Shown: positions 9,061 through 19,052, numbered from the stretch's first letter. The stretch is 64,000 bases of DNA from Lysobacter sp. MMG2 (GCF_016735495.2 NZ_JAERQY020000002.1:372001-436000), one strand, 5' to 3'. Program-made: numbers and translations. Notes: generated from the letters alone by a model not told the origin.

Positions 9061-9633
9061 ATGCCCGGCAAAACGACGCCCAGGAAGCCGGTGAAAGCCG
9101 CGACGAAGAAGACCGCAGCGAAAGTCACATTGCCGCGCAAGGCCGCCACTCCCTCTGCTCGCAAGGTTGCGAAAAGTCCTACCAAAAAAACGGCGCGTTC
9201 GACGAAGCGTGATGCCACGACGTCCGCAGACGCCGTCCCCCTGCTCTCCGGCGGCAATCCGCAGATCCCCAAGGGGTTCGGTGATGCTCCCGTGCAGGCG
9301 TACATCGCGGCGATGCCGGGGTGGAAGAGCGCAGCCTGGCGTCGCCTCGACGCCCTCATCGAAGAAGCCGTTCCCGGCCTGCACAAGGCAGTGAAGTGGA
9401 ACTCGCCGCTCTACGGCGTCACCGAGGGCACCTGGTTCCTCGGCGTCCACTGCTTCACGCGCTACATCAAAGTGTCGTTCTTCAACGGCGCTGCGCTGCG
9501 CCCGGTTCCGCCCGGCAAGTCGAAGATGCCGCGCGTGCGCTACCTCGACATCCACGAAGACGACGCGATCGACGAGACGCAATTCGTCGCGTGGGTAAAG
9601 CAGGCCAGCAAGCTTCCCGGCGAACGGATGTGA
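9061..9633 (+). CDS. DUF1801 protein with histone H1-like N-terminal tail
   Basis: A 190-residue protein in two parts. Residues 1-55 are almost only Lys, Ala, Thr, Pro and Arg, with repeats such as KKTAAKV and KKTARST, like the C-terminal tail of histone H1 or the bacterial histone-like Hc1/AlgP proteins; this would bind DNA or RNA without specificity. Residues 75-190 are a DUF1801 (PF08818, YdhG-like) domain: YIAAMPGW, then VKWNSPLYG, then YLDIHEDDAIDE. The DUF1801 fold has no established activity. A second DUF1801 gene follows after 26 bases, so they probably form an operon. The fusion suggests the domain is brought to the nucleoid. Confidence 0.85.
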   Translation: MPGKTTPRKPVKAATKKTAAKVTLPRKAATPSARKVAKSPTKKTARSTKRDATTSADAVPLLSGGNPQIPKGFGDAPVQAYIAAMPGWKSAAWRRLDALIEEAVPGLHKAVKWNSPLYGVTEGTWFLGVHCFTRYIKVSFFNGAALRPVPPGKSKMPRVRYLDIHEDDAIDETQFVAWVKQASKLPGERM

Positions 9634-9659
9634 CACGGACGAAGGATCACAACACCTCC

Positions 9660-10118
9660 ATGACGAAGGCCACGACCATGAAGAAGACCAACGGCACCGC
9701 GAAGGACGCGCACGGCGAAGGCGATGCATCGCAGCTCATCGACGCCAGGATCAACGAGTTGGACGACTGGCGCGGCAAGACGCTCGCACGCGTGCGCAAG
9801 CTCATCCGCCAGGCGGATCCCGAAGTGGTCGAGGAATGGAAGTGGCGCGGCGTTCCCGTGTGGTCGCACGCCGGCATCATCTGCACCGGCGAGACGTACA
9901 AGAACTACGTGAAGATGACCTTCGCCAAGGGCGCATCGCTCGACGATCCCGCAGGCCTGTTCAACTCCAGCCTGGACGGCAACACGCGACGCGCCATCGA
10001 CATCCACGAGGATGATGAGATCGACGAGGCGGCGCTGAAGGCGCTGATCAAGGCAGCTGTGGCGTTGAATGCTTCCGGCAAGGCGAAAGCGAAGAGCACC
10101 GCGAAAGCTGCGAAGTAG
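9660..10118 (+). CDS. DUF1801 protein with C-terminal lysine/alanine tail
   Basis: A 152-residue paralog of the preceding protein. The DUF1801 domain spans about residues 25-130 (LDDWRGKTLARVRKLIR, VEEWKWRGVPVW, AIDIHEDDEIDEAALKAL). Unlike its neighbour the basic tail is at the C-terminus (ASGKAKAKSTAKAAK), with only a short charged N-terminus. ATG codons at 9660 and 9678 are both possible; 9660 is used because GAAGGA lies 13 bases upstream. The shared HEDDxIDE box and adjacent position point to a tandem duplication, with basic tails gained or kept at opposite ends. Confidence 0.83.
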   Translation: MTKATTMKKTNGTAKDAHGEGDASQLIDARINELDDWRGKTLARVRKLIRQADPEVVEEWKWRGVPVWSHAGIICTGETYKNYVKMTFAKGASLDDPAGLFNSSLDGNTRRAIDIHEDDEIDEAALKALIKAAVALNASGKAKAKSTAKAAK

Positions 10119-10323
10119 GTGCCGACCGAACCGCCGGCTGGGCCGCCCCGCCGATTCGCAATAAGAAAAATTCAGATTGCTCTGATGTTCTGACAGGAGC
10201 TGTCCCGCGATCCTGTGCCCTGACGGACCTGCTTTCCCCGGACTTCTCCGGCCAGGCCTGTCCTCGCCGCCCGACACAGGGCGGCGATCCAATCCAAGGC
10301 GCACACACGCGCAGGGACAGGAC

Positions 10324-10644
10324 ATGAAGCGGACCTACATTGCGATTCTCGCCGTGGCATGCACGGCGATGATGGCGAGCGCGCACGCCTCCGGCGGCCA
10401 CATCACATTCGTCGGCAGTGTCATGTCACCGACGTGCGCGCCGACCGCCATCGAGATTCCCACCCATGAGGTACCGAAGGACATCCGCACACAGTGTCCG
10501 AAGAGCCCGGCCCCCACCCACTACACCTTGCACCTGCAGCCCGCCCCATCGTTGAAGTCGGCCCTGCTTGCGTACTACGACGGCTACGTCCGGGCCAGCG
10601 GCAACGGCCAACCGGCGTGGATCGCCACGCAGACTTATGAGTAA
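10324..10644 (+). CDS. Small secreted protein resembling a fimbrial-pilin N-terminus
   Basis: A 106-residue protein with a clear signal peptide ending SAHA-SG. The mature N-terminus GGHITFVGSVMSPTCA resembles the first beta-strand of chaperone-usher pilins, where a strand of the form G-x-I-x-F-x-G-x-V and a cysteine are conserved. A second cysteine (TQCP) could form the typical disulfide. Pilins are about 150-180 residues, so this one is too short for a complete pilin fold and lacks the usual C-terminal beta-zipper strand. No usher or chaperone gene is nearby. CAGGAC just before the ATG is a plausible ribosome site. It may be a small pilin-like secreted protein or a decayed remnant. Confidence 0.7.
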   Translation: MKRTYIAILAVACTAMMASAHASGGHITFVGSVMSPTCAPTAIEIPTHEVPKDIRTQCPKSPAPTHYTLHLQPAPSLKSALLAYYDGYVRASGNGQPAWIATQTYE

Positions 10645-10755
10645 GCACGGTGCGGGACGCCTGAAGGCAGGCGCGCAACGACCCTACAGCCGGTGATGCG
10701 GAAGGAATTTCCAGACTGCTCCGCAGACCGCGGAGAGAAGTTTGACTGCAACGAT

Positions 10756-10832
10756 TGGTCGGGACGGCCGGATTTGAACCGACGACCCTCTGCCCCCCAG
10801 GCAGATGCGCTACCAGGCTGCGCTACGCCCCG
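10756..10832 (-). tRNA. tRNA-Pro (GGG)
   Basis: A 77-base cloverleaf on the minus strand with the 3' CCA encoded. The acceptor stem is CGGGGCG with CGTCCCG (one G-U pair), the T-arm contains GGTTCAAATCC, and the anticodon loop CTGGGGG gives anticodon GGG. It follows merR in the order usual for Xanthomonadales. Confidence 0.97.
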
Positions 10833-10926
10833 ACGTGTTGCTTGTGCCGCCCTTGCGAGCGGGCGGCAAGTATAACGGTTGAACAGCGGCCACGGCCACC
10901 GCGGCGTTTTCCTCGCGGCGGCGGGT

Positions 10927-11283
10927 TCAGCGCCGCAGCAGCTGCAGGACTTCTTCCAGCTCCATCCGCACCTGGCGGATGATCTGCGAACTCAGCGCGG
11001 ACTCGTCCTTCGCTGTCTCGCCTTCCAGGCGCAGGCGCGCGCCGCCGATGGTGTAGCCCTGCTCGTACAGCAGGCCGCGGATCTGGCGCACCATAAGCAC
11101 CTCGTGGCGCTGGTAGTAGCGGCGGTTGCCGCGGCGTTTGACCGGGTTGAGCATCGGGAACTCCGTCTCCCAATAGCGCAGCACGTGCGGCTTGACGTCG
11201 CACAGCTCGCTGACCTCACCGATGGTGAAGTAGCGCTTGGCCGGGATCGGCGGGAGTTCTCGATTGCTGCCGGGATCAAGCAT
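10927..11283 (-). CDS. MerR-family regulator next to ihfA
   Basis: A 118-residue DNA-binding protein with an N-terminal MerR winged helix: [20 protein letters not shown] (helix-turn-helix), the wing with [12 protein letters not shown], then a short dimerisation helix. There is no metal-binding cysteine pair at the C-terminus, so a metal sensor of the MerR/CueR sort is unlikely. This short protein follows ihfA in most gammaproteobacterial pheST-ihfA operons; its targets are not known. The start codon lies inside the last codons of ihfA (8-base overlap), which indicates translational coupling. Confidence 0.93.
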   Translation of the reverse strand: MLDPGSNRELPPIPAKRYFTIGEVSELCDVKPHVLRYWETEFPMLNPVKRRGNRRYYQRHEVLMVRQIRGLLYEQGYTIGGARLRLEGETAKDESALSSQIIRQVRMELEEVLQLLRR

Positions 11284-11578
11284 GCTCGGCTCCGGAATAG
11301 GCTTCGACGCGTTCCTTCAGTTTCTGGCCGGGGCGGAAGGTCACCACGGTGCGGGCGGAGATCGGGATCTCCTCGCCGGTCTTCGGGTTGCGGCCCGGGC
11401 GCTGGTTCTTGCGGCGCAGGTCGAAGTTGCCGAAACCGGACAGCTTCACCTGACGGCCGTGCTCCAACGCCTCGCGCAGCGCGTCGAAGAACGCGTCAAC
11501 GAACTCCTTCGCCTCTCGCTTGTTCAGTCCGACTTCGTCGAACAGGCGTTCGGCCATCTCGGCCTTGGTCAATGCCAT
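11276..11578 (-). CDS. ihfA: Integration host factor subunit alpha
   Basis: A 100-residue DNA-bending protein of the HU/IHF family that forms a heterodimer with IhfB and shapes promoters, recombination sites and the nucleoid. The sequence opens [20 protein letters not shown], and the signature [20 protein letters not shown] with [12 protein letters not shown] forms the beta-arm whose proline inserts into the minor groove. Length equals that of E. coli IHF-alpha. It is the sixth gene of the infC/rpmI-to-merR block, 16 bases after pheT. Confidence 0.98.
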   Translation of the reverse strand: MALTKAEMAERLFDEVGLNKREAKEFVDAFFDALREALEHGRQVKLSGFGNFDLRRKNQRPGRNPKTGEEIPISARTVVTFRPGQKLKERVEAYSGAEHA

Positions 11579-11594
11579 CGTTGCGTCCTCAACC

Positions 11595-13982
11595 TCAGCC
11601 GCGGATCGTTGCCCCGTACTCCCGCTGCAGCGCGCCGGCCACCGAAGCCACTACGGTGTCGACGTCACGGTCAGTCAGGGTGCGTGATTCATCCTGCAGA
11701 ATCAAGCCCATAGCAAGACTTTTGAAACCCGGTTCAACCCCCTTGCCCTGGTAGCGGTCAAACAGCACCAGATCGCGCAGGGACGGGCCCGCGGCGGCAC
11801 GCAGCGCCCGCTCGATGGAGGCCCATTCCACGTTTTCCGGGACGACGAACGCGAGGTCCCGACGGACGGACGGATACTTCGAAAGCGGGGTCGCACGCGG
11901 CACTGCGCGGCTGAACAGGGGAGCCAGGTCCAGCTCGAAGGCGACCACGTCGACATCCAGCTCCAACCCGCGTTGCAGGCGGGGATGCAGCTGGCCGATC
12001 CAGCCCAGGCGCTCGCCGTCACGGTACACATCGGCCGAACGGCCCGGGTGCGCCCAGGCGGGCTGCGAGGCGCGGTATTCGAGCTTCGCGCCGGAGAGTG
12101 CAGCCAGACTGTCCAGGTCGCCCTTGAGGTCGTGGAAACCGACCGCGCGACCCGCTACGCCCCACTGCTCGGCACCGGCCTCGCCGCAGGCGACACCTGC
12201 GATTCGCGGCGTCTCGATCGGTGCGTCGCCGGCATTGGCGCGGAACACGTTGCCCAGCTCGAACAGGCGCACGCGCGGCTGCTGGCGCGCGGCGTTGCGC
12301 GCCAGCGCGGCGACCAGCCCCGGCAGCAAGCCGGTGCGCATCACGCCCAGTTCGCCGCTCAGCGGATTGGCCAGCGGCACGCTGCCGTCGGTCAGGCCCC
12401 ACTTGGCCAGCAGGTCGCCGTCGACGAAGGCGTAGTTCACCGCTTCCAGATAATCACGGGAGGCGAACTGGCGACGCACCGTCGCCTCCTCCACGCGCGT
12501 TTCGCTGGGCGCGACCAGGCGCGCGGCGCCGGCCGGCAACGTCGTCGGGATCGCGTCGTAGCCGTGGATGCGGGCGATTTCCTCGATCAGGTCCTCTTCG
12601 ATCTCCAGATCGAAGCGGCGGCTCGGCGGCACCACGCGCCAGCCGTCGGCCATGTTTTCCACCGCCAGGCCGAGCGCGCGCAAGATACGCTCGACTTCGC
12701 TGTCGGCAACCGTCAGTCCCAACACGCGCGCCAGGCGCGCGCGGCGCAGCACGATCGGCTGCGGCGCGTGCAGGTGCTGCGCGAGCGTGACGTCCAGCGT
12801 CGGGCCCGGCACGCCGCCGGCGATGTCGACGATCAACTTCGTCGCGTACTCAACGGCAATGCGCGGCAACTCCGGATCGACGCCGCGCTCGAAGCGATGA
12901 CCCGCGTCGGTGTGCAGGCCTAGCTTGCGGCTGCGGCCGATGATGGCCGCCGGGATCCAGTGCGCGGCTTCCAGGAACACGTTGCGCGTGGCATCGGTCA
13001 CGCGCGTGTCGAAGCCGCCCATGATGCCGCCCAGCGCGACCGCGCGTGCGCCCTGCCCGCCCTTGCTGTCGGAGACGACGAGGAACTCCTCGTCCAGCGC
13101 CACCGTGCGGCCGTCGAGCAACTTGAGTTCTTCGCCCGAGCGCGCAGCGCGCACGACGACCTCGCCTTCCAGCGTGTCTTTGTCGAAGGCGTGCATCGGC
13201 TGGCCGAGTTCGAGCATCACGTACTGCGTGACGTCGACAAGGAAACTGATCGGACGCACGCCGCTGCGGCGCAGGCGCTCGGCCATCCACACGGGCGTGG
13301 GCACGTTCGCGTTGACGCCATCGATCACGCGGCCGGCAAAACGCGGCACGCGCGGACCGGCGTCGAGCCGGATCGCGATGGTCGCGTCGCTCTGCGCGGG
13401 CACCGGTGCGGCGTCGAGCGGCCGCACTTCGCCGGACAGCGAAGCAGCCACGTCGTAGGCGATGCCGCGCACGCTGAAGCAGTCGGCGCGATTGGGTGTC
13501 AGCTTGATCTCGATGCTCGCATCCGGCAGCGACAGGTACTGCGCCAGCGGCGTTCCGACCGGCGCATCGGCCGGCAGTTCGAGCAGACCCGACGCATCCG
13601 GATCCACGCCCAGTTCCTTGGCCGAGCAAAGCATGCCGAACGACTCCACGCCGCGCAGCTTGGCCGCCTTGATGGCGATGCCGCCGGGCAGGTTCGCGCC
13701 CACGGTCGCCAGCGGCGCGATCAGTCCCGCGCGCGCGTTGGGCGCGCCGCAGACGATCTGCACCGTGCCGTTGCCGGTGTCGACTTCGCACACCTGCAGG
13801 CGGTCGGCTTCGGGGTGTTTGCTCGCGTTGACGATGCGCGCCACGACGACGCCGTCGAGCGACTCGCCCAGCGGCGTGACCTCTTCCACCTCCAGGCCGA
13901 TCGCGGTCAGCGTCGCGGCGAGTTCGTCACGCGTAGCGGTGGTCGGAACGTGGTGGCGCAGCCAGTTTTCGGAGAATTTCAT
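11595..13982 (-). CDS. pheT: Phenylalanine-tRNA ligase beta subunit
   Basis: Beta subunit of the alpha2-beta2 phenylalanyl-tRNA synthetase; it binds tRNA and edits mischarged Tyr-tRNA. The 795-residue order is standard: N-terminal region [14 protein letters not shown], the tRNA-binding EMAP-like domain ([16 protein letters not shown], then [10 protein letters not shown]), the B3/B4 editing domain, the B5 domain, the catalytic-like core, and the C-terminal ferredoxin-fold anticodon-binding domain ending in [11 protein letters not shown]. Its ATG is 108 bases downstream of pheS, a longer gap than is usual for this pair, and the gap holds an inverted repeat. No defect is seen. Confidence 0.98.
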   Translation of the reverse strand: MKFSENWLRHHVPTTATRDELAATLTAIGLEVEEVTPLGESLDGVVVARIVNASKHPEADRLQVCEVDTGNGTVQIVCGAPNARAGLIAPLATVGANLPGGIAIKAAKLRGVESFGMLCSAKELGVDPDASGLLELPADAPVGTPLAQYLSLPDASIEIKLTPNRADCFSVRGIAYDVAASLSGEVRPLDAAPVPAQSDATIAIRLDAGPRVPRFAGRVIDGVNANVPTPVWMAERLRRSGVRPISFLVDVTQYVMLELGQPMHAFDKDTLEGEVVVRAARSGEELKLLDGRTVALDEEFLVVSDSKGGQGARAVALGGIMGGFDTRVTDATRNVFLEAAHWIPAAIIGRSRKLGLHTDAGHRFERGVDPELPRIAVEYATKLIVDIAGGVPGPTLDVTLAQHLHAPQPIVLRRARLARVLGLTVADSEVERILRALGLAVENMADGWRVVPPSRRFDLEIEEDLIEEIARIHGYDAIPTTLPAGAARLVAPSETRVEEATVRRQFASRDYLEAVNYAFVDGDLLAKWGLTDGSVPLANPLSGELGVMRTGLLPGLVAALARNAARQQPRVRLFELGNVFRANAGDAPIETPRIAGVACGEAGAEQWGVAGRAVGFHDLKGDLDSLAALSGAKLEYRASQPAWAHPGRSADVYRDGERLGWIGQLHPRLQRGLELDVDVVAFELDLAPLFSRAVPRATPLSKYPSVRRDLAFVVPENVEWASIERALRAAAGPSLRDLVLFDRYQGKGVEPGFKSLAMGLILQDESRTLTDRDVDTVVASVAGALQREYGATIRG

Positions 13983-13990
13983 TTGAATGC

Positions 13991-14086
13991 CGGGATTCGG
14001 GATTCGGAAGTGGGGATTCGCAACAGCACGGGGCGGGAATCGGAGCGGGCTCTTATCGAATCCCGAATCTCGAATGCCGAATCCCG
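13991..14086. repeat. Inverted GGATTCG-type repeat between pheS and pheT
   Basis: Left arm 13991-14020 and right arm 14057-14086 are imperfect inverted copies built from repeated GGGATTCG / CGAATCCC units, with a 36-base loop. It fills most of the gap between two genes that must be made in equal amounts. Similar dispersed elements are common in Xanthomonadaceae. Confidence 0.7.
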
Positions 14087-14090
14087 CTCC

Positions 14091-15122
<1,032 letters not shown>

Positions 15123-15166
15123 TCACGGAAGCGCACGACCGCAGGAAACCAAACTCCAAAACGAAA

Positions 15167-15196
15167 CATGGGGAAGGACTTGCGCCCTTCCCCATG
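15167..15196 (-). promoter_or_regulatory. Hairpin between rplT and pheS, possible attenuator
   Basis: Perfect 11-bp arms (15167-15177 and 15186-15196, CATGGGGAAGG with CCTTCCCCATG) and an 8-base loop, followed on the minus strand by TTTCGTTTTGG. It lies in the leader of pheS, where enterobacteria place an attenuator. No phenylalanine-rich leader peptide precedes it: the only short frame across it has one Phe and two Trp codons. It may simply be a partial terminator after rplT. Confidence 0.55.
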
Positions 15197-15258
15197 CGTG
15201 TATTGCGTTGTGCATCCAACCGTCGCCGACCTTCGGCCGGCGTGGTGGAGCGAGCAAC

Positions 15259-15618
15259 TTACGCCGCGAGCGCGCTCTTCGCCTTCTCTGCCAGCGCCGC
15301 AAAACCCTGCGCGTCGTGCACGGCGATGTCCGCCAGCACCTTACGGTCGAGGGTGATGCCGGCCTTCATCAGGCCGTTGATGAAACGGCTGTAGCTCATG
15401 CCGTTGATGCGGGCCGCCGCGTTGATACGCGTGATCCACAGCGAACGGAAATGACGCTTCTTCTGCTTACGACCGATGTAGGCGTACTGCAGGGCCTTCG
15501 TCACCGCCTGCTTGGCGACGCGGAAGACCTTGCGACGGGCGTGATAGTAGCCCTTGGCCTGCTTCAGGATTTTCTTGTGACGGCGGCGCGCCGTAACACC
15601 ACGCTTAACTCGTGCCAT
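15259..15618 (-). CDS. rplT: 50S ribosomal protein L20
   Basis: Early-assembly protein of the large ribosomal subunit that binds 23S rRNA; in E. coli it also represses its own operon through the rpmI leader. The 119-residue sequence is typical: [20 protein letters not shown] at the start, then [17 protein letters not shown], and the globular C-terminal domain with [15 protein letters not shown]. It follows rpmI after 13 bases in the usual order. Confidence 0.99.
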   Translation of the reverse strand: MARVKRGVTARRRHKKILKQAKGYYHARRKVFRVAKQAVTKALQYAYIGRKQKKRHFRSLWITRINAAARINGMSYSRFINGLMKAGITLDRKVLADIAVHDAQGFAALAEKAKSALAA

Positions 15619-15631
15619 TGTTCAATCCTCC

Positions 15632-15829
15632 TCAGAGATACGGAAGCATGCGGTCCAGACGGCCCGCGTCCTCGGCACGAACATGGTTCGTCTGCCGCAG
15701 GTTGCGCTTCCGCTTGGTCGCCTTCTTGGTGAGGATGTGGCTCTTGTTGGCATGGCCGCACTTGTACTTGCCGGAAGCGGTCTTCCGGAAGCGCTTGGCT
15801 GCCGCCCGATTGGTCTTGATCTTGGGCAT
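15632..15829 (-). CDS. rpmI: 50S ribosomal protein L35
   Basis: Small basic large-subunit protein of 65 residues, full length for the family. It begins [20 protein letters not shown] and continues with the conserved [17 protein letters not shown]. It is the first gene after a 148-base leader that carries its own promoter, so rpmI-rplT (and probably pheST) can be expressed independently of infC. Confidence 0.99.
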   Translation of the reverse strand: MPKIKTNRAAAKRFRKTASGKYKCGHANKSHILTKKATKRKRNLRQTNHVRAEDAGRLDRMLPYL

Positions 15830-15963
15830 TGCGATGTCCTTTCGGATGGTTTGGTCACTGGCCTGGGCGGTGGCGTAGCCACTCTTTCCGTCCTGCCCTG
15901 CCGGCTTGTAAGTCGTTGATCCTCAAGGAATCACGACAGGTCCGTGATGCAGCAAACAACAAA

Positions 15964-15977
15964 CCCGGCGAACCGGG
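15964..15977 (-). promoter_or_regulatory. Hairpin at the 5' end of the rpmI leader
   Basis: CCCGG-TTCG-CCGGG tetraloop hairpin read on the minus strand, followed by TTTGTTGTTTG. It can serve as a terminator for transcripts arriving from infC. Because it coincides with the predicted start point of the rpmI promoter, it would also form the first bases of the rpmI message. Confidence 0.5.
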
Positions 15978-15983
15978 CCGCAC

Positions 15984-16012
15984 ATTATGCGTGCCTGGCG
16001 GCCGGGTTGCAA
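15984..16012 (-). promoter_or_regulatory. Sigma-70 promoter ahead of rpmI-rplT-pheST
   Basis: On the minus strand TTGCAA (16012-16007), a 17-base spacer, then CATAAT (15989-15984): four of six and five of six matches to consensus. The predicted start near 15977 gives a leader of about 148 bases before rpmI. The rest of the 371-base gap between infC and rpmI holds the hairpin at 15964-15977 and the palindrome at 16148-16163; I see no gene in it. Confidence 0.6.
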
Positions 16013-16147
16013 TCTTTTCGTTGAAAATCAGCGGGTTTGGCGCCTCTGCGGCCTCCGGAGGGCCTCGCCGCCCGCCCCGGGTCCACGGCCAAGGCCAGAG
16101 CTCCGGAAAGCAAAAGGCGCCTCGCGGCGCCCTTTCCGACTCACCCC

Positions 16148-16163
16148 CTCCCGCACGCGGGAG
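16148..16163. repeat. CTCCCGC/GCGGGAG palindrome after infC
   Basis: CTCCCGC and GCGGGAG arms around two bases, followed by AGGG, about 40 bases after the infC stop codon. A related, longer palindrome with the same core lies at 37641-37666, so this belongs to a small dispersed family, probably acting as a 3'-end structure. Confidence 0.55.
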
Positions 16164-16200
16164 AGGGCGAAGGCGCGCTCGCCATGCGGCGCGCGTCGGG

Positions 16201-16722
16201 TTACTTCTTCTTCGGCGCGATCATCATGACCATCTGCCGGCCTTCCAGGCGCGGGCGGGACTCGATCACGATGTCCTCGCCGAGGTCGGCCTCGATGCGC
16301 GCGGCCATCTCGCGACCCAGCTCCTGGTGGCTCATTTCACGGCCACGGAAGCGGATGTTGACCTTGACCTTGTCGCCCTCTTCCAGGAAGCGGCGCATGT
16401 TGCGCAGCTTGATCTGGTAGTCGCCCTCGTCGGTCACAGGACGGAACTTGAGTTCCTTGATCTCGACCTGCTTCGTCTTCTTCTTGGCCTCGTTGGCCTT
16501 CTTCTGCTGCTCGAAGCGGAACTTGCCGAAGTCCATGATCTTGCAGACCGGCGGATCGGCATTGGGCTGGATCTCGACGAGATCCAGATCCTCGTCCTCG
16601 GCCATGCGCAGGGCTTCGTCGCGCGTAAGCACGCCGATCATTTCGCCGTCGCTGCCGATCACGCGCACGCGGGGGACGCGGATTTCCTGGTTCTTCCGAT
16701 TGGGCTTCTCGGGGGTACTGAT
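16201..16722 (-). CDS. infC: Translation initiation factor IF-3 (ATC start codon)
   Basis: IF-3 binds the 30S subunit, blocks early 50S joining and rejects wrong start codons and initiator tRNAs. The 173-residue form begins at a rare ATC codon (16722-16720): the frame then reads [20 protein letters not shown], the conserved IF-3 N-terminus, and CGGAG lies eight bases upstream. The first conventional start (GTG, 16668) would remove 18 conserved residues. The N-domain, the lysine-rich linker [20 protein letters not shown] and the C-domain ending [10 protein letters not shown] follow. Rare start codons let IF-3 repress its own synthesis in E. coli (AUU there); the same control is inferred here. 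The gene is 66 bases after thrS. Confidence 0.95.
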   Translation of the reverse strand: MSTPEKPNRKNQEIRVPRVRVIGSDGEMIGVLTRDEALRMAEDEDLDLVEIQPNADPPVCKIMDFGKFRFEQQKKANEAKKKTKQVEIKELKFRPVTDEGDYQIKLRNMRRFLEEGDKVKVNIRFRGREMSHQELGREMAARIEADLGEDIVIESRPRLEGRQMVMMIAPKKK

Positions 16723-16788
16723 GTTGCAATCTCCGGTATGGAACGTGCCGGCCGCCGGGGCGGCCGGGGTCTGGTCTGGCTGCGGGCG

Positions 16789-18690
16789 TTACTGTACGCC
16801 CTCACTGCGCAAACGCGAGGCGAATTCGGCGACGGTCATCGTCCCCAGATCCTCCCCTCCCCGCGTGCGGACGGCGACTTGGCCGTTTTCCTTCTCGCGG
16901 TCGCCGACCACCAGCAGGTAGGGCACGCGCTGCAGGGTGTGCTCGCGGATCTTATAGCCGATCTTCTCGTTGCGCAAATCGGAATGGACCCGGAAGCCTT
17001 GATTTGCAAGGGATTTCCGGACTTCATCCACATAGTCGGCCTGGGCGTCGGTGATGTTCATGGCCACGGCCTGGATCGGGGCCAGCCAGGCCGGGAACTG
17101 GCCGGCGTGGTGCTCGATCAGGATGCCGATGAAGCGCTCCATCGAGCCGACGATGGCCCGGTGCAGCATCACCGGGTGGCGGCGCTGGCTGCTCTCGTCC
17201 ACGTACTCGGCGCCGAGGCGGCCGGGCATCATGAAGTCCACCTGCATCGTGCCCAGCTGCCAGGTGCGGCCGATGGCGTCCTGCAGGTGGTATTCGATCT
17301 TCGGGCCGTAGAAGGCGCCCTCGCCCGGCAGCTCCTGCCACTGCACGCCGGCGGCGCTCAGGGCCGAGCGCAGGGCGTTCTCGGCCTTGTCCCAGGTGGC
17401 GTCGTCGCCCAGACGCGAATCCGGGCGCAGGGCGATCTTGATCTGGATGTCGGTGAAGCCGAAATCGCCGTAGACCTTCAGCGCCTGCTCGTGGAAGGCG
17501 CGGACCTCGGACTCGATCTGGTCTTCGGTGCAGAAGATGTGGCCGTCGTCCTGGGTGAAGCCGCGCACGCGCAGGATGCCGTGCAGCGCGCCGGAGGGCT
17601 CGTTGCGATGGCAGGCGCCGAATTCGCCGTAACGGATCGGCAGGTCGCGGTAGCTGTGCAGGCCCTGGTTGAACACCTGCACGTGACCGGGGCAGTTCAT
17701 GGGCTTCAGCGCGTACGTCCGCTTCTCGGACTCGGTGAAGAACATGTTGTCCTTGTAGTTGTCCCAGTGGCCCGACTTCTGCCACAGCGACACGTCGAGG
17801 ATCTGCGGGCAGCGCACTTCGCCATAGCCCGTCTCGCGATAGACGCGGCGCATGTACTGCTCCACGACCTGCCAGATCGACCAGCCCTTGGGATGCCAGA
17901 AGATCAGGCCCGGGCCCTCTTCCTGCAGGTGGAACAGGTCCTGCGCCTTGGCGATCTTGCGGTGGTCGCGCTTCTCGGCTTCCTCCAGCTGCGTGAGGTA
18001 GGCCTTGAGGTCCTTGTCGTTGAGCCACGCCGTGCCGTAGATGCGGCTGAGCATCTCGTTGTTGTGGTCGCCGCGCCAATACGCGCCGGCCACCTTCATC
18101 AGCTTGAACGCGCGCAGCTTGTCGGTCGACGGCACGTGCGGGCCGCGGCACAGGTCGGTGAACTCGCCCTGGTTGTAGAGGGAAAGATCCTCGTTGGCCG
18201 GAATCGACTCGATGATCTCGGCCTTGTACTTCTCACCCATGCCACGGAAGAACGCCACGGCGTCGTCGCGCGACTTCACGCTGCGCGACACCGGCAGCGA
18301 TTCCTTCACGATCTTCTGCATCTCCGCCTCGATGGCGGGCAGATCCTCGGGCGTGAACGGGCGCTCGTAGGCGAAGTCGTAGTAGAAGCCGTTGTCGATC
18401 ACCGGACCGATGGTGACCTGCGCGCCCGGATACAGGCGCTGCACGGCCTGCGCCAGCAGGTGCGCCGTGGAGTGACGCAGCACGTCGAGCGCGTCGGGAT
18501 GCTTGTCGGTGACGATTTCGAGCGAGGCGTCGCGGTCGATGCGGAAGCTCGTGTCGACGAGCTTGCCGTCGACCTTGCCGGCGAGCGCGGCCTTGGCCAG
18601 GCCGGCACCGATGGAGGCGGCGATCTCGCCGACGGAAACGGGTTGTTCGAATTCGCGGCGGCTGCCGTCGGGAAGCGTGATTGCGATCAT
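16789..18690 (-). CDS. thrS: Threonine-tRNA ligase
   Basis: Class II synthetase that charges tRNA-Thr and edits Ser-tRNA-Thr. The 633 residues follow the bacterial order: TGS domain (1-60), N2 editing domain with [11 protein letters not shown] (the HxxxH motif), catalytic core with the zinc-site segment [10 protein letters not shown], motif 2 around [19 protein letters not shown], motif 3 [14 protein letters not shown], and the anticodon-binding domain with [20 protein letters not shown]. It is the first gene of the thrS-infC block. A perfect palindrome in its leader may control transcription. Confidence 0.98.
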   Translation of the reverse strand: MIAITLPDGSRREFEQPVSVGEIAASIGAGLAKAALAGKVDGKLVDTSFRIDRDASLEIVTDKHPDALDVLRHSTAHLLAQAVQRLYPGAQVTIGPVIDNGFYYDFAYERPFTPEDLPAIEAEMQKIVKESLPVSRSVKSRDDAVAFFRGMGEKYKAEIIESIPANEDLSLYNQGEFTDLCRGPHVPSTDKLRAFKLMKVAGAYWRGDHNNEMLSRIYGTAWLNDKDLKAYLTQLEEAEKRDHRKIAKAQDLFHLQEEGPGLIFWHPKGWSIWQVVEQYMRRVYRETGYGEVRCPQILDVSLWQKSGHWDNYKDNMFFTESEKRTYALKPMNCPGHVQVFNQGLHSYRDLPIRYGEFGACHRNEPSGALHGILRVRGFTQDDGHIFCTEDQIESEVRAFHEQALKVYGDFGFTDIQIKIALRPDSRLGDDATWDKAENALRSALSAAGVQWQELPGEGAFYGPKIEYHLQDAIGRTWQLGTMQVDFMMPGRLGAEYVDESSQRRHPVMLHRAIVGSMERFIGILIEHHAGQFPAWLAPIQAVAMNITDAQADYVDEVRKSLANQGFRVHSDLRNEKIGYKIREHTLQRVPYLLVVGDREKENGQVAVRTRGGEDLGTMTVAEFASRLRSEGVQ

Positions 18691-18781
18691 GGGAGGCGGG
18701 CGCGCGGAGCGCGGCTGGCAGAGGGGCGAAGGGGCGGTCGCCGGCGCACGGCGTCCAGGAAGTACCGTCCAGAAACGGAAA

Positions 18782-18799
18782 ACGGCGCCGCGGCGCCGT
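18782..18799 (-). promoter_or_regulatory. Perfect palindrome with T-run in the thrS leader
   Basis: An exact 18-base palindrome (ACGGCGCCGCGGCGCCGT) followed on the minus strand by TTTCCGTTT, about 90 bases ahead of the thrS ATG. In RNA it can fold as a GC-rich stem with a T-rich tail, like an intrinsic terminator, so it may attenuate thrS. The remainder of the 362-base gap 18691-19052 between the divergent thrS and cytochrome genes shows nothing else I can name. Confidence 0.5.
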
Positions 18800-19052
18800 C
18801 AGGAGGGGGCGTCGTCGGCGTTCAGCGGTGGGCGATGGTAGTGCTCATGTCGCACGCTCGGCCGGCGAAATTGCCGCGGGCCACCTCAATCCTGCCTCCG
18901 GCCGTTTGCCGGAGCACGGTAGGAAGTGTTGGGGCTGCGCATGGCCAAGTCAACGCCTGCGCGGCCGCGACGCGCTCGCCCCCCTACAATCGACCTGCTC
19001 CGGCGCTCCGGCAAGGCACGCCGCCGCTGCGAACGAAAGGGACAGGTGATCG

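Noticed and set aside
10719-10735. Terminator hairpin after tRNA-Pro (CTCCGC with GCGGAG)
   Set aside because: Only six base pairs and no T-run on the minus strand.
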